DNA of 64,000 nucleotides from Bacteroides faecalis (GTDB lineage Bacteria > Bacteroidota > Bacteroidia > Bacteroidales > Bacteroidaceae), in assembly GCF_003865075.1 (NCBI RefSeq), contig NZ_BHWB01000013.1, positions 1-64,000 on the forward strand, in the 5' to 3' direction. Positions 19,623 through 29,282 of the stretch are shown here, in pieces. A program made the position numbers and the translations under genes. Each line of letters starts with the position of its first letter. Positions within the stretch are counted from its first letter, which is position 1. Below the pieces are notes generated by a model. It was not told the origin of the DNA, did not search any database, and saw only the letters and a program-made list of their open reading frames with translations.

Positions 19623-21389
19623 TTACCAATTCGGATTTTGAATCATATTATCATTCTTTACTACCTCTGAATATGGAATCGGATAGAAATAACGGTTCAC
19701 ATCAAATGTTGTCTGCAAAACATTAATATTAATGAAGCTCGTTTTACCTCCGGTTGTCTTAATTTCCAATCCCTTTAATGGATTTCGGAATATATTCTCA
19801 GCACTTCTCCATCTACGAATATCCCAATAACGATGTTCCTCAAAAGCCAATTCAATACGGCGTTCGTTATGAATCAGCTCACGCATCTGATCTTGCGTCA
19901 TTTCTCCAACTTCCTTCAAACCATAGTTATTTTCACCGGCTTCAATGCCCGCACGCTTTCTTAAAGCAATAATCGCATCATATACATCTGACGAAGGAGT
20001 GTCCAAGCTTTCATTTTCGGCCTCAGCATAATTTAGTAAAATCTCCGCATAACGATACATTATCCATAAATGTAATTTATTACTATAATCTTGCTCTGTT
20101 TCAAATTTGCCCATGAACTTACACATATAATAACTTGTCCTGGTGTATTCAGCAACTCCGGAAGGATTATTAGCTCCTCCTTTAGAGGTATCAAGTTTAT
20201 TTCTTAACCATAACGATCCATGATGCAACACTGTATAATCCAAACGCGGATCACAATTAAGATATGGATCTTCCTGATTCTTGACATATTTACTACCTTG
20301 ATCAGCAAACATTCCGTCTTTCATAGGAAAAGCATCTACCAGATTCTGTGTCGGAAGAGTCCGACCTTTACCCAAGCTGTTACCAGAGAATCCTAAAGGT
20401 CCGTTATTGTTTTCTATAGAAGTATTCTCACTACCCGGACGATAAAAAATAACTTCCGGATTAGCCGTAACATTATAGAAATTCAAGAATACGTCACGAA
20501 AATCATTATTTAAGCCATAGACTGCTTTGCCTTCCGGTCCATATTCGTCAATAAATTCCTTCGCAGCCTTAGCCGCTTCTTTCCAACGATTTCTATCATA
20601 AGAAGCATATCCTATTAACTCATTACCAGGTTCAATGGGACGTTCATTAAACAGAGGGCTTGCTGCGTACAAAAGCACCCTAGCTTTCATAGCCATACAA
20701 ACCTCGCGGGTGGCTGCATGTGAATATTGATCAAAGTCCGGCATCGGGTTTGTGCGTAAATCATCTTTAATTGCATCCAATTCATCAACAATATAACGGA
20801 TACAGTCTTCAAACGTATTACGAGGCAACTCCATATCATCACCCAATACATGTATGTCATCTCCCATCAAAGGAACACCTCCATAACGTTTAACAAGTTC
20901 AAAATAGAAACACGCTCTCAAAAAACGAGCTTCCGCCTTCATTGAGACATTCAATGGATGAGATTCTCCTTTAGCATTCACATAAGTTTGCATAAAAGGA
21001 ACAACATCAATATTATCAAGTAAAATATTCACTTTACGGATCCCTTGGTAGTACACTCCCCAGTCCATATTGGAAGTACGAGAAATTGCCGTATATTGTC
21101 CTACTTGTAATTTATATACATCTGGGTCGGAAATGTTTATAGAAACTGCGTCATCAGAAGCGGCATCCAAATAATCTCCTCCAACACGGTTGTGCCCATT
21201 TTGTAATCCCGCATAAATATTACTCAAAAATTTTACGGCATTCGTACCTAAAGAATCGGTCGGAGAAAATACAAAATCAAGCGACACAAATTCCACAGGC
21301 TTCGGTTCATAGCCATCGGAACAAGAAGTTATCGTAATTAACAGACTGGCTCCGAGCAGTGCTAAAAATTTATTTCGTATCATAAACAT
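19623..21389 (-). CDS. SusD-like surface glycan-binding lipoprotein (second)
   Basis: 588-residue lipoprotein (lipobox LLITITSC) that caps a SusC barrel and binds glycan. SusD/RagB signatures: the N-terminal TPR-like region (EARFLRACFYFELVKRYGG), the helical pairs, and a C-terminal block with LIHNERRIELAFEEHRYWDIRRW and FYPIPYSEV. The start is at 21389, with an alternative in-frame ATG two codons later. It is 6 bp after the first susC, so these two form the obvious transporter pair. Confidence 0.95.
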   Translation of the reverse strand: MFMIRNKFLALLGASLLITITSCSDGYEPKPVEFVSLDFVFSPTDSLGTNAVKFLSNIYAGLQNGHNRVGGDYLDAASDDAVSINISDPDVYKLQVGQYTAISRTSNMDWGVYYQGIRKVNILLDNIDVVPFMQTYVNAKGESHPLNVSMKAEARFLRACFYFELVKRYGGVPLMGDDIHVLGDDMELPRNTFEDCIRYIVDELDAIKDDLRTNPMPDFDQYSHAATREVCMAMKARVLLYAASPLFNERPIEPGNELIGYASYDRNRWKEAAKAAKEFIDEYGPEGKAVYGLNNDFRDVFLNFYNVTANPEVIFYRPGSENTSIENNNGPLGFSGNSLGKGRTLPTQNLVDAFPMKDGMFADQGSKYVKNQEDPYLNCDPRLDYTVLHHGSLWLRNKLDTSKGGANNPSGVAEYTRTSYYMCKFMGKFETEQDYSNKLHLWIMYRYAEILLNYAEAENESLDTPSSDVYDAIIALRKRAGIEAGENNYGLKEVGEMTQDQMRELIHNERRIELAFEEHRYWDIRRWRSAENIFRNPLKGLEIKTTGGKTSFININVLQTTFDVNRYFYPIPYSEVVKNDNMIQNPNW

Positions 21390-21395
21390 AGTACA

Positions 21396-24300
21396 TTAGA
21401 ATTTAACATTAATACCCGTACTGATGCAACGTTGTAACGGATAATTAGAGAAACGCACTTCAGGATCAACCAATTCACATGCGGCTTTGGTAAACAAATT
21501 CTGTCCGTTTACAAATACCTTCACGCGGGTTCCTCCCAAAAAGTTACGACAGAATGATTCAGGTAAGGTATAACCTAAACTGATATTCTTCAAGCGGAAA
21601 TAATTACCGGAACGCAACCAAAAAGAAGAATTCCAGCCGTTACCTCTATTATAATTATTTCCTCCGGCTGATAATCTCGGGAAAGTAGCTGTTGCAGCAG
21701 TTTCCGGTGTCCAACGATTCAACATATTTTCATACGTTTGTCCGTAAACTTGACCATTTTGCTGAAATCCTTCCATTAGAGTCCAGTCCGTCATCATAAC
21801 ATCTTTATTATATACTCCTTGCCAAAACATGGAAAATTCCAGACCACGCCATTCAAATCCCAAATCAATGCCAAAATAAGAAATAGGTTTCTTGCCACCG
21901 ATAACCACCTTATCAAATTCATTAATAACCTTGTCTCCATTCTGATCCTTATATTTAATATCACCCGGCTGAATGTTATCAAACCCTGCAATAACCGGAC
22001 TTTCTTTTATTTCTTCCAAGGAAGTGAAAAAACCTTCCGCTTCTAACCCCCAAATAGCTCCTACAGGATTGCCTGTCTCCCGAAGATAATCGTACGGTAC
22101 TTTTTGTTCATCCTTAAACAATAATTTACTTTGTTCGCAACTCCAGTTAGCGGATACATGATAATTAAAACTTCCAACATGATCTTGATATGTAATAGCC
22201 AATTCTCCACCGAACCAACGCGCTTTTCCTATATTTTCACTCGGATAGTTCTGACCTATTAGTTCAATGCTCTTACCACGTCCCTGTAACAAATCAAAAT
22301 ATTTATCATTATAGTAATCGGCAGCCACTCTCAATCTATTGTCAAACAACATTAAATCCATACCAATATTTAGCTTATCTCCTTTCTCCCATGTTAAATA
22401 TGGATTTGCCAACGGACTTCTCTCTGTAAAACTTCCGGGACTAGAGAAATTAGTACCATAACTATAAGAATCTCCAGAATTAGAATAAGTTTGATAATAA
22501 GTATAATACCCCGAGTTACTGATACCATTTCCCGTTCGGCCAAATACAGCTCGCAATTTCAACTGATTCATCCAATCAACATCCTTCATAAAGTTTTCTT
22601 TACTGATATCCCATCCTAATCCAAACGCATAAAAAGTCCCCCACCTTCTACCCGGAGCATAACGGTTATAAAAACTTTCGCTCAACGCTACTTGCGCAAA
22701 ATATTTACCAGCATAATTATATGCAACATCCGCAATGACATTAGAAGGATATTCCGGGAGGTCCCAATTCGTAATCACCGTTTTCGTATCCCCCATAAGA
22801 CTCGCCTTTAAAGAATGTGCACCAAACTGACGTTCATAATCAATAGCCAATTGCCCATACATTTGTTGATAATTGGAGACTGCAACAAAATTATTTAACT
22901 GTGGCTTTGGTTCTCCATAACGCGCATATATTTCATTACCTTCCTTATCCAATGTATAATCAAATACTTCTGATTTTTTAGTACGTAAAGTGGCAGAACG
23001 AGATTGTGAAGTCACGCTTCCTACCAACCGCGCAGATAATCCTTTAACCACTTTGTCGAAATCATATTTTAAATTGATACTTCCCAATACATCTCTGGCT
23101 CCATCAATAATATATCCTGAATTAATGACTTGCGACAACAAGTTATTGGAGAAAGTTTGGCTACCTCCCCATGAACCATCCGGATTTACTACCGGATATG
23201 CATTGTTCGGAGTCGTATAAATAGAATTTAATATACTCGTGTAACCACTTCCGTCACCACCGGGTTGCGTACCCTCTTCCACACGTCCCATCAATGAAAT
23301 TTTGGCAATAAGATCCTCAGTGATATTAATATTCACTTTAGAATTAATCATGTAGCGATCAAATGTCAAATTCGTACTATGTGCATCTCCACCGGGATTT
23401 TTAAACAAGCCATTCTCACCTACATAACCCACGCTTACAAAATACTGTGCAAATTTATTCCCTCCCGTAGCATTTAGATTATAAGATTGAATGGTGGAAC
23501 TATTATTCATCGTCTCATCATACCAATTCACATCAGGATGTGTATAAGGACTGGAAGCATTACGGAATTTAGCAAAATCACTATACGAATACATGGGATC
23601 ACGACCATCATTCAACAATGCTTCATTTAACAAATAAGCATATTGATAAGCCGAGAGAGGTTTAGGAGTCTTCAATGAACTTTGCACACCGAAACGACCA
23701 GTAAACGAAATCTGAAAACCTTGTTTTATCGGTTCCTTAGTAGTAATAACCAATGCCCCACGTGAACTTTGCATACCCAAAAACATTGACGACAAAGCAT
23801 CCTTTTGAATAGAAACCGACTCAATAGCCTCCGAATCGATTGAATACAAATCCCTTTGCACTCCATCAATCATCACAACCGGCGAATTATGACGTGACGA
23901 TATCGAAAACTCAGTATTGTCACCATATGCACCTTTACCCATTACACCATCTGCCGGAACATTACCCAAAATGGCTCCGGAAGAGATATTGTCTGTCTGA
24001 TGTATACGTGCCCCGCGAAGTTGTGATATGTTCAAGCCCGGTAATCTACCCTGCAATGAAGGAATAATTGTGGTAGAAAGCATTGAACTCACTTGATCGG
24101 TATATACTGTCGCTGCCGATCCCAAAAAGCTGTTTCTATCTTTTATATCATAAGGTCCATTAATGACTTGTGGAAGTTTCACATATTCCTCAGCCAGTGT
24201 TACTTTAAAAACACGTTCGGTATTTTTTAACTTATTCACCTTTATTTGCTTATTCAGAAAACCTGGGTGAGACAAACAAAGCACCTCTCCTTTCTCGTAT

Positions 24301-24533
24301 TGAAATTCAAAAATACCATCAAAACCGGTAACAGCCTTAAAGTCTGACTTTTTCATTGTAACTATGACATCCGGGACCGGATTACCATACTGATCGACTA
24401 CCTTACCTGTAATATTAGCATTTTTTCCTGCTTCCTTAGCTACTACTTGTGGATATCCAATACCCAACAGTAACAGCAACACGATCCACGTGAAACAGCA
24501 ACGATTGCTTTTCTTTTTTAATATATTACGCAT
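21396..24533 (-). CDS. SusC-like TonB-dependent outer-membrane transporter (first)
   Basis: 1045-residue SusC homologue with an unusually long basic N-terminus before the signal hydrophobic stretch (residues about 14-30). It has a carboxypeptidase-regulatory-like domain (ITGKVVDQYGNPVPDVIV) and a divergent plug (AIESVSIQKDALSSMFLGM, RGALVITTKEP) in which the usual DEVVVVGYG TonB-box sequence is not seen and is replaced by less conserved residues (VKLPQVINGPYD). The C-terminus ends RCISTGINVKF as expected for the last barrel strand. It is clearly different from the second SusC and pairs with the susD that follows by 6 bp. Confidence 0.93.
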   Translation of the reverse strand: MRNILKKKSNRCCFTWIVLLLLLGIGYPQVVAKEAGKNANITGKVVDQYGNPVPDVIVTMKKSDFKAVTGFDGIFEFQYEKGEVLCLSHPGFLNKQIKVNKLKNTERVFKVTLAEEYVKLPQVINGPYDIKDRNSFLGSAATVYTDQVSSMLSTTIIPSLQGRLPGLNISQLRGARIHQTDNISSGAILGNVPADGVMGKGAYGDNTEFSISSRHNSPVVMIDGVQRDLYSIDSEAIESVSIQKDALSSMFLGMQSSRGALVITTKEPIKQGFQISFTGRFGVQSSLKTPKPLSAYQYAYLLNEALLNDGRDPMYSYSDFAKFRNASSPYTHPDVNWYDETMNNSSTIQSYNLNATGGNKFAQYFVSVGYVGENGLFKNPGGDAHSTNLTFDRYMINSKVNINITEDLIAKISLMGRVEEGTQPGGDGSGYTSILNSIYTTPNNAYPVVNPDGSWGGSQTFSNNLLSQVINSGYIIDGARDVLGSINLKYDFDKVVKGLSARLVGSVTSQSRSATLRTKKSEVFDYTLDKEGNEIYARYGEPKPQLNNFVAVSNYQQMYGQLAIDYERQFGAHSLKASLMGDTKTVITNWDLPEYPSNVIADVAYNYAGKYFAQVALSESFYNRYAPGRRWGTFYAFGLGWDISKENFMKDVDWMNQLKLRAVFGRTGNGISNSGYYTYYQTYSNSGDSYSYGTNFSSPGSFTERSPLANPYLTWEKGDKLNIGMDLMLFDNRLRVAADYYNDKYFDLLQGRGKSIELIGQNYPSENIGKARWFGGELAITYQDHVGSFNYHVSANWSCEQSKLLFKDEQKVPYDYLRETGNPVGAIWGLEAEGFFTSLEEIKESPVIAGFDNIQPGDIKYKDQNGDKVINEFDKVVIGGKKPISYFGIDLGFEWRGLEFSMFWQGVYNKDVMMTDWTLMEGFQQNGQVYGQTYENMLNRWTPETAATATFPRLSAGGNNYNRGNGWNSSFWLRSGNYFRLKNISLGYTLPESFCRNFLGGTRVKVFVNGQNLFTKAACELVDPEVRFSNYPLQRCISTGINVKF

Positions 24534-24557
24534 ATAATCATCTTTTTTTATTAAACA

Positions 24558-25619
24558 CTAATCGCATCGAAGTTCAAACACAAAAGGTTCTTGCGCTCCT
24601 TCTTCGACTTCTTCTCCGGCATTATCTCTATCATCATCCGATCGGGTCACTTTCACCGTTCCGTCTTCATTCGAAAATACATATTCAATGTAAGAAATGG
24701 TTTCACCCTCCGAAATTCCAAAGAATTCTACAGGCCAGACTGTCAGATTATATCTCGACATTTTTTCCTCTTTCACCATCAATGTCTTCGCACTTTTTTC
24801 GTTCACTGTATACACATTTCCTTCTACTGTATGTGCAACCGCTTCCAAAAAGACTTTATCAGCAGAGGCTAGTTCGTTATCGGAAACAACATCTCCCTGA
24901 AATGTAAATGTCACAAAATCATCTTGTAAAGATGACAGAGGTTCTACCTGATAATAATGCATAGAACAGAAGTCTATGACACTTCCCTGTCCCTCGACCA
25001 CTTCAAAACACTCGGTTTCACCCGGATCATCACCATAGCAAGCAAAATGTGCGGCATCTCCCCCAAGTCCGTCAGAAGAATGATTAATAAAGAAAGCCGG
25101 TCTGAATCTCTGATTATTCATACTGGCACGACATTTAATAGTAACAGTATAATTAATTCTACCATTGATAGTAGCATAGTTTTTACTTCTAAACGCTACC
25201 CATTCCATATCATTCAAAACATTAGCTCCCACACCAAATTTTTCTTTCAGTACTGCATCCCAAGACATTCCCTTACCTTGCGGCTGATCATTCACAGGAA
25301 TAGCAGTCATTGGTTGTTCTATACTAGAATCTTCAAATTTATCCTCAGTATATGTTACCTTGGCATTTTCACGCGCATTCCAATTTCTTGGGACAAGAAA
25401 CACAACAATAAAATCTTCAGCAGAAGCATCTCCATCAATTGAAATATGCCCTTCAAATTTAAAAGTTGCCACTTCTCCGGCCTTTACATAATTCACCTCT
25501 TCCCCGGCATCATTATAAATGAAATAACGATCAATTATAAATTCGCATCCGAGTACGATAAAAGGAAGTAACATTAAAAATGCACCTACCTTTATTTTAC
25601 GTTTTACATTATATCTCAT
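24558..25619 (-). CDS. PUL lipoprotein, DUF4961-like
   Basis: 353-residue lipoprotein (lipobox FIVLGC, Cys25) resembling the DUF4961 group found beside SusC/SusD genes. An N-terminal Ig-like domain (GEVATFKFEGHISIDGD) is followed by YTVTIKCRASMNNQRFRPAFFINH and a second beta domain starting near residue 200. No catalytic motif is visible. By position it is probably a surface glycan-binding protein in the SusE/SusF role. It is 15 bp after the DUF5004-like gene and 24 bp before susC. The domain label is recalled, not searched. Confidence 0.75.
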   Translation of the reverse strand: MRYNVKRKIKVGAFLMLLPFIVLGCEFIIDRYFIYNDAGEEVNYVKAGEVATFKFEGHISIDGDASAEDFIVVFLVPRNWNARENAKVTYTEDKFEDSSIEQPMTAIPVNDQPQGKGMSWDAVLKEKFGVGANVLNDMEWVAFRSKNYATINGRINYTVTIKCRASMNNQRFRPAFFINHSSDGLGGDAAHFACYGDDPGETECFEVVEGQGSVIDFCSMHYYQVEPLSSLQDDFVTFTFQGDVVSDNELASADKVFLEAVAHTVEGNVYTVNEKSAKTLMVKEEKMSRYNLTVWPVEFFGISEGETISYIEYVFSNEDGTVKVTRSDDDRDNAGEEVEEGAQEPFVFELRCD

Positions 25620-25634
25620 AAATGTTCTGTTTAA

Positions 25635-26093
25635 TCATTTTTCTACTTCCTCGAAAGAATAAACATAAGAGTTACCAACACATCCCGGACTAAAAGAAAG
25701 AGTAATCTGACGTTTTCCATTCACAATCGGATAACTAATCTCCGTTTTAACTTCTTCATCAGTTTCTTCTTGTTTGAAAACCAAGAAAAATGGAAAAATA
25801 GGATCATCTATCTTCCATTTACCGTTTTTCTTCACTAAAAACGGTAAATAATTCTCCATAGTATAAGTATTGTCTTTATTCAAATGCAAACGAAATCTGC
25901 TGAAGTCCATCGCATGTGTTATATCCGTTCCATTACGGGATACAGTTTTCAGTTGCCATATTCCATCCAATGACTTTGGTACTTCTGCATAAGTCGTTGA
26001 ATCAGGCGTTATCTCGTCCTTAAAAGTATCACAGGCTGTAACTAATCCCAACAAGATAAAAAGGTATATCGTTATTTGTATCTTAAGATTCAT
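25635..26093 (-). CDS. PUL lipoprotein, DUF5004/lipocalin-like
   Basis: 152-residue lipoprotein (lipobox LGLVTAC, Cys21). The body reads as a small lipocalin-like beta barrel: SLDGIWQLKTVSRNGTDIT, then FRLHLNKDNTYTMEN, then KNGKWKIDD. This is typical of DUF5004-type proteins next to susD. The function is unknown; glycan binding at the cell surface is the usual guess. It lies between susD and the DUF4961-like gene in the same transcription unit. Confidence 0.75.
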   Translation of the reverse strand: MNLKIQITIYLFILLGLVTACDTFKDEITPDSTTYAEVPKSLDGIWQLKTVSRNGTDITHAMDFSRFRLHLNKDNTYTMENYLPFLVKKNGKWKIDDPIFPFFLVFKQEETDEEVKTEISYPIVNGKRQITLSFSPGCVGNSYVYSFEEVEK

Positions 26094-26125
26094 ACTTTTT
26101 TCTTTTTAGTAAAAATTGTCATTAA

Positions 26126-27919
26126 CTATTCATAATACGGATTCTGCAATAAATCAACAGACTTCACAGTTTCCTCATATGGTATCGGATAAAAATACAT
26201 AGCCTTACGGAACACGTGCTGACGAGCATCAATTTCCCGCCATGATTTAGTCCCATCAGGATTCCTTGTAATTTCAATCCCATGCATCATTTTATTATCT
26301 GTATCTTCTGCAATCATCCAACGCCGTACGTCAAAAAAGCGATGTCCTTCGAAAGCCAGATCCAACCTACGCTCCAAACGAATAGCATCTTCCATTTCTT
26401 GAGGAGTCATATTATCTTTTATTCCATAAGTATTGTTTTCTCCGGGTTCTATACCAGCACATTCACGAATCTTCCGCAAAACAATGTATGGGCTGATTTC
26501 CTGTCCGCCAATCTCATCCTTATGATTGGGTCCATAATATTCATTAACAGCCTCCGCATAATTCAACAAGATTTCAGTGTACCGAATCAACGGACGAGAT
26601 TGCGGCCCCCCTGTACCAATTTGATTGGCAGCGCTTGTAAGAGTCAAGAATTTACGCGTATATAATCCGGTAGGAGTTCCACGGTATATAGCATCTTGAC
26701 TTGTACCTACAGATGTATTGATTTCAATGTCATCATAATGGTCTTTCATAATACATCCATCATATGTCACTGTAAATCTAAAACGTGGGTCACGATTAAC
26801 AGCAGGATTTGCCGGATCATAATCATCACTCTCTGCTGTTGGTGTACCATCTGCCATCGGAAACAACTTGGCTAAATCATAATAAATATATCCACCAATA
26901 CCATTTCCTCCCGTACTAGGCGGAGCAAACCAAAAATTAGTATCCTGACCACTACCTCTTTTTCTCTCAAAAATAGTACTGTTATACACCTCAATCCCTA
27001 CTTTAGTATAATAATCGGAAGGTAATAATTGCGCATAATATCCCCATCCAGGATAAGGATTATTATTCTCGTCCGTATTACGGACATAAACATTATATTG
27101 CTGCATTTTTATTACCTCAAGCGCCGCATCTATGGCATCCTTCCAACGTTCCTTAGAATATTCCGGATAACCTACCAATTCTTTTGGATAATCGGCAGGA
27201 GCGAAATCACTACCATTATACAATTTACTAGCCGCATAAAGTCGTATACGTGAAATTGTCGCATAACAGATACCTTTATTGATGCGACCGAAATTACGAC
27301 CGGCCCTTGTAGAAGGTAATTCTTTTGCAGCCTCCTTACACTCATTTACAATATACTCCACGCAATCAGCATAAGAATTACGAGCTTTACGAGCCTCATC
27401 AACAGTTTCATACAAATCATCACCAATCAAAGGAACTCCTCCATAATGCCGAATCAACATTGCATAATACCACGCACGTAAGAAACGCGCCTCTGCTTTA
27501 TATTCATTCTTAACTTTAGCATCCATCCGGCTATTGTCAGCATACTTTAAGAATAAATTCACACGACGGATGTTTCGATAAGCAATCCTCCAAACATCAT
27601 TTTTCTCTACAGCAACCGGATTGACAGTTCCCGTAGCAAACAAAATATCGGTCGACAAACCTGTATTTGCTTTATATGCAGCTTCATCACTGCTAGTTTG
27701 CAAACCTCCATGACCTCCATATCGATTATGATGAACATCATAACCAATATCTACATAAATCTGACTCAGAAAACCTGCTGTATAAGTACTATCAGCAAAA
27801 ACAGCTTCTCGATCTAGACTTTTGGTTTCAGTCTCATCCAAGAAATCTTCTGCACAAGATGAGAATATCCACGTTCCCACAATAGACAAGAAAAAATAAA
27901 ATAAGCCTTTCATATACAA
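26126..27919 (-). CDS. SusD-like surface glycan-binding lipoprotein (first)
   Basis: 597-residue SusD/RagB protein with a lipobox (IFSSCAED). Family segments are visible: EARFLRAWYYAMLIRHYGG, the variable middle region, AIRLERRLDLAFEGHRFFDV and FYPIPYEETV at the end. An in-frame ATG two codons in (27913) is an alternative start. It is the first gene of the operon, with no susC upstream, which is unusual. It is followed by two small lipoprotein genes and then a susC. Confidence 0.95.
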   Translation of the reverse strand: MYMKGLFYFFLSIVGTWIFSSCAEDFLDETETKSLDREAVFADSTYTAGFLSQIYVDIGYDVHHNRYGGHGGLQTSSDEAAYKANTGLSTDILFATGTVNPVAVEKNDVWRIAYRNIRRVNLFLKYADNSRMDAKVKNEYKAEARFLRAWYYAMLIRHYGGVPLIGDDLYETVDEARKARNSYADCVEYIVNECKEAAKELPSTRAGRNFGRINKGICYATISRIRLYAASKLYNGSDFAPADYPKELVGYPEYSKERWKDAIDAALEVIKMQQYNVYVRNTDENNNPYPGWGYYAQLLPSDYYTKVGIEVYNSTIFERKRGSGQDTNFWFAPPSTGGNGIGGYIYYDLAKLFPMADGTPTAESDDYDPANPAVNRDPRFRFTVTYDGCIMKDHYDDIEINTSVGTSQDAIYRGTPTGLYTRKFLTLTSAANQIGTGGPQSRPLIRYTEILLNYAEAVNEYYGPNHKDEIGGQEISPYIVLRKIRECAGIEPGENNTYGIKDNMTPQEMEDAIRLERRLDLAFEGHRFFDVRRWMIAEDTDNKMMHGIEITRNPDGTKSWREIDARQHVFRKAMYFYPIPYEETVKSVDLLQNPYYE

Positions 27920-28529
27920 TAGAAATAGCGGTTAATAAATTATTTATAAAACTCTTTTTTTATTATTAGTTATTTTTTCATAATATAAGGCTGTTATATC
28001 ATTTATATAAATGACGATTAAATATTACTGTACCACTAAGATTATCTCAGTATTTTTTAGATTTATTTTAATAATGCGAATCAGTAGTTGACCTCCCCTT
28101 ACTGATTCAGTTAATTAAAATATTATTATTCAATTAATTACCTCATCAATCCATTTCTTAATTTCTTTAAAAATCAGTATATAAGAAAAACAAAAACACT
28201 CATTATTCTAATTATAATTCCTGAGAAAAAAGAGCTAAAACTTATAAAAAGATATATGTATACCTGTGATATTCACCATCCTTCACAGAATTTCTACTAC
28301 CAGAGGTTCAGTCATAATGCAACACTGATCTTCACTGACCAGGAACCGCTTACCATACATCTGTTCCGCGAAGCATATCAACGCTATTTTAGCATCAAAG
28401 AGATACATACTACTAAAGAAAAACAAGTTCATGTTTAAAACAAAGTAACTTTACTGCTGTTATCCACAAGGGATTCTGTCATCGTTTTCCTTGGATATTA
28501 TGATGAACTATATCCCCAATGACGTATTT
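27920..28529 (-). promoter_or_regulatory. Upstream region of the susD operon
   Basis: About 600 AT-rich bases without a convincing gene. Visible structure: a perfect 16-bp palindrome TCATTTATATAAATGA at 27999-28014; the motif TACCACTAAGA at 28031-28041, which recurs at 35270; and a hairpin GAATCAGTA/TACTGATTC at 28078-28108 with 13 bases in the loop. A 60-codon plus-strand frame at 28256-28438, with a further open frame just behind it, is of unknown nature and may be gene debris. No clear TAnnTTTG box was found on the minus strand. Confidence 0.4.
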
Positions 28530-28604
28530 TTACTGCCGGCAACTTACAAGTAACAAACTGACTAAAAACAATATTAATACGGTAAAACGCATATATCTAT
28601 TCAT
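28530..28604 (-). pseudogene. Truncated lipoprotein gene, leader only
   Basis: An ATG 3 bp after the stop of the SGNH gene opens a 24-codon frame, MNRYMRFTVLILFLVSLLLV followed by SCRQ and a TAA. This is a complete lipoprotein signal peptide with lipobox LLVSC that stops three residues after the Cys neighbourhood begins. It looks like the 5' end of a PUL lipoprotein gene whose body was lost. A very short real lipopeptide is a less likely alternative. Confidence 0.55.
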
Positions 28605-28607
28605 GTT

Positions 28608-29261
28608 TCATTTAGTGAACTTCTTTCCTGTAATAGCTCTATAAATATATCCAGCTAATATACACGAGCCTTTTTTATTCAAATGAACATTATCCCACAC
28701 ATAGTAGGTAGAATCCACCTTTTGTTCAAAAGGAGTGTAAAGATCAACCAATTTCAAATGAAATTTCTTTGCCACTTTTCTTTGTATGGGATATATTTCT
28801 TTTGTTATCACATCATTACGGATACCATACAGATTGTTACCCGCGGGAATACATCGGCACAATATAATTTTCGGTTTAGACCCACAGTGTTTAAATGTAC
28901 GAACCATATATTCCAGATCCAGTTGAAATTCATCTTTATACTCCCAGTTTTCCGGTTTGGAGTCATTGGTACCTAGCTTGATTATCACAATATCCGGTTG
29001 AAATTTTTGTGCATTCACAAAAGCTTCTGTGCTCATATAGGGGTGATCACCTTTCCGCAATAATGTATGTCCCCATTTCCCGAAATTTCCTATTTCATAT
29101 TTATCACCAAGCATTTTTGCCAAAGGAGTCGGATAGTTATCCGGCCCCTCGGTTATGCTATTTCCTATGCAAGCTATCTTTATCTTTTCTTGTGCTAATC
29201 CCTGAGTAGGCATATAGCAAGTAAAGATAAGAAGTAATAAACTTATTATCCTGTTCATCAT
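28608..29261 (-). CDS. Small secreted SGNH esterase
   Basis: 217-residue SGNH hydrolase with a signal peptide (about 1-24, ending GLAQ). All four blocks are visible: IGNSITEG (Ser), NFGKWG (Gly), LGTNDSKP (Asn) and DNVHLNKKG (Asp and His). It is smaller than the two 460-470-residue SGNH proteins of the locus and not closely similar to them. It may deacetylate the target glycan. An in-frame ATG at 29258 is an equally good start. It lies between the sulfatase remnant and the lipoprotein leader, so it may once have been inside a longer operon. Confidence 0.85.
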   Translation of the reverse strand: MMNRIISLLLLIFTCYMPTQGLAQEKIKIACIGNSITEGPDNYPTPLAKMLGDKYEIGNFGKWGHTLLRKGDHPYMSTEAFVNAQKFQPDIVIIKLGTNDSKPENWEYKDEFQLDLEYMVRTFKHCGSKPKIILCRCIPAGNNLYGIRNDVITKEIYPIQRKVAKKFHLKLVDLYTPFEQKVDSTYYVWDNVHLNKKGSCILAGYIYRAITGKKFTK

Positions 29262-29282
29262 TTTTCTATTTTAAGTTGTCTA

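Noticed and set aside
24957..25442. 161-codon frame opposite the DUF4961-like gene
   Set aside because: Antisense shadow with Ser/Ile-rich meaningless sequence.
28078..28108. Riboswitch in the susD leader
   Set aside because: Only one 9-bp hairpin is visible; no known riboswitch core is recognised.
28256..28438. 60-codon plus-strand frame upstream of the susD operon
   Set aside because: No family resemblance and no clear start signals; it may be gene debris but cannot be supported as a gene.
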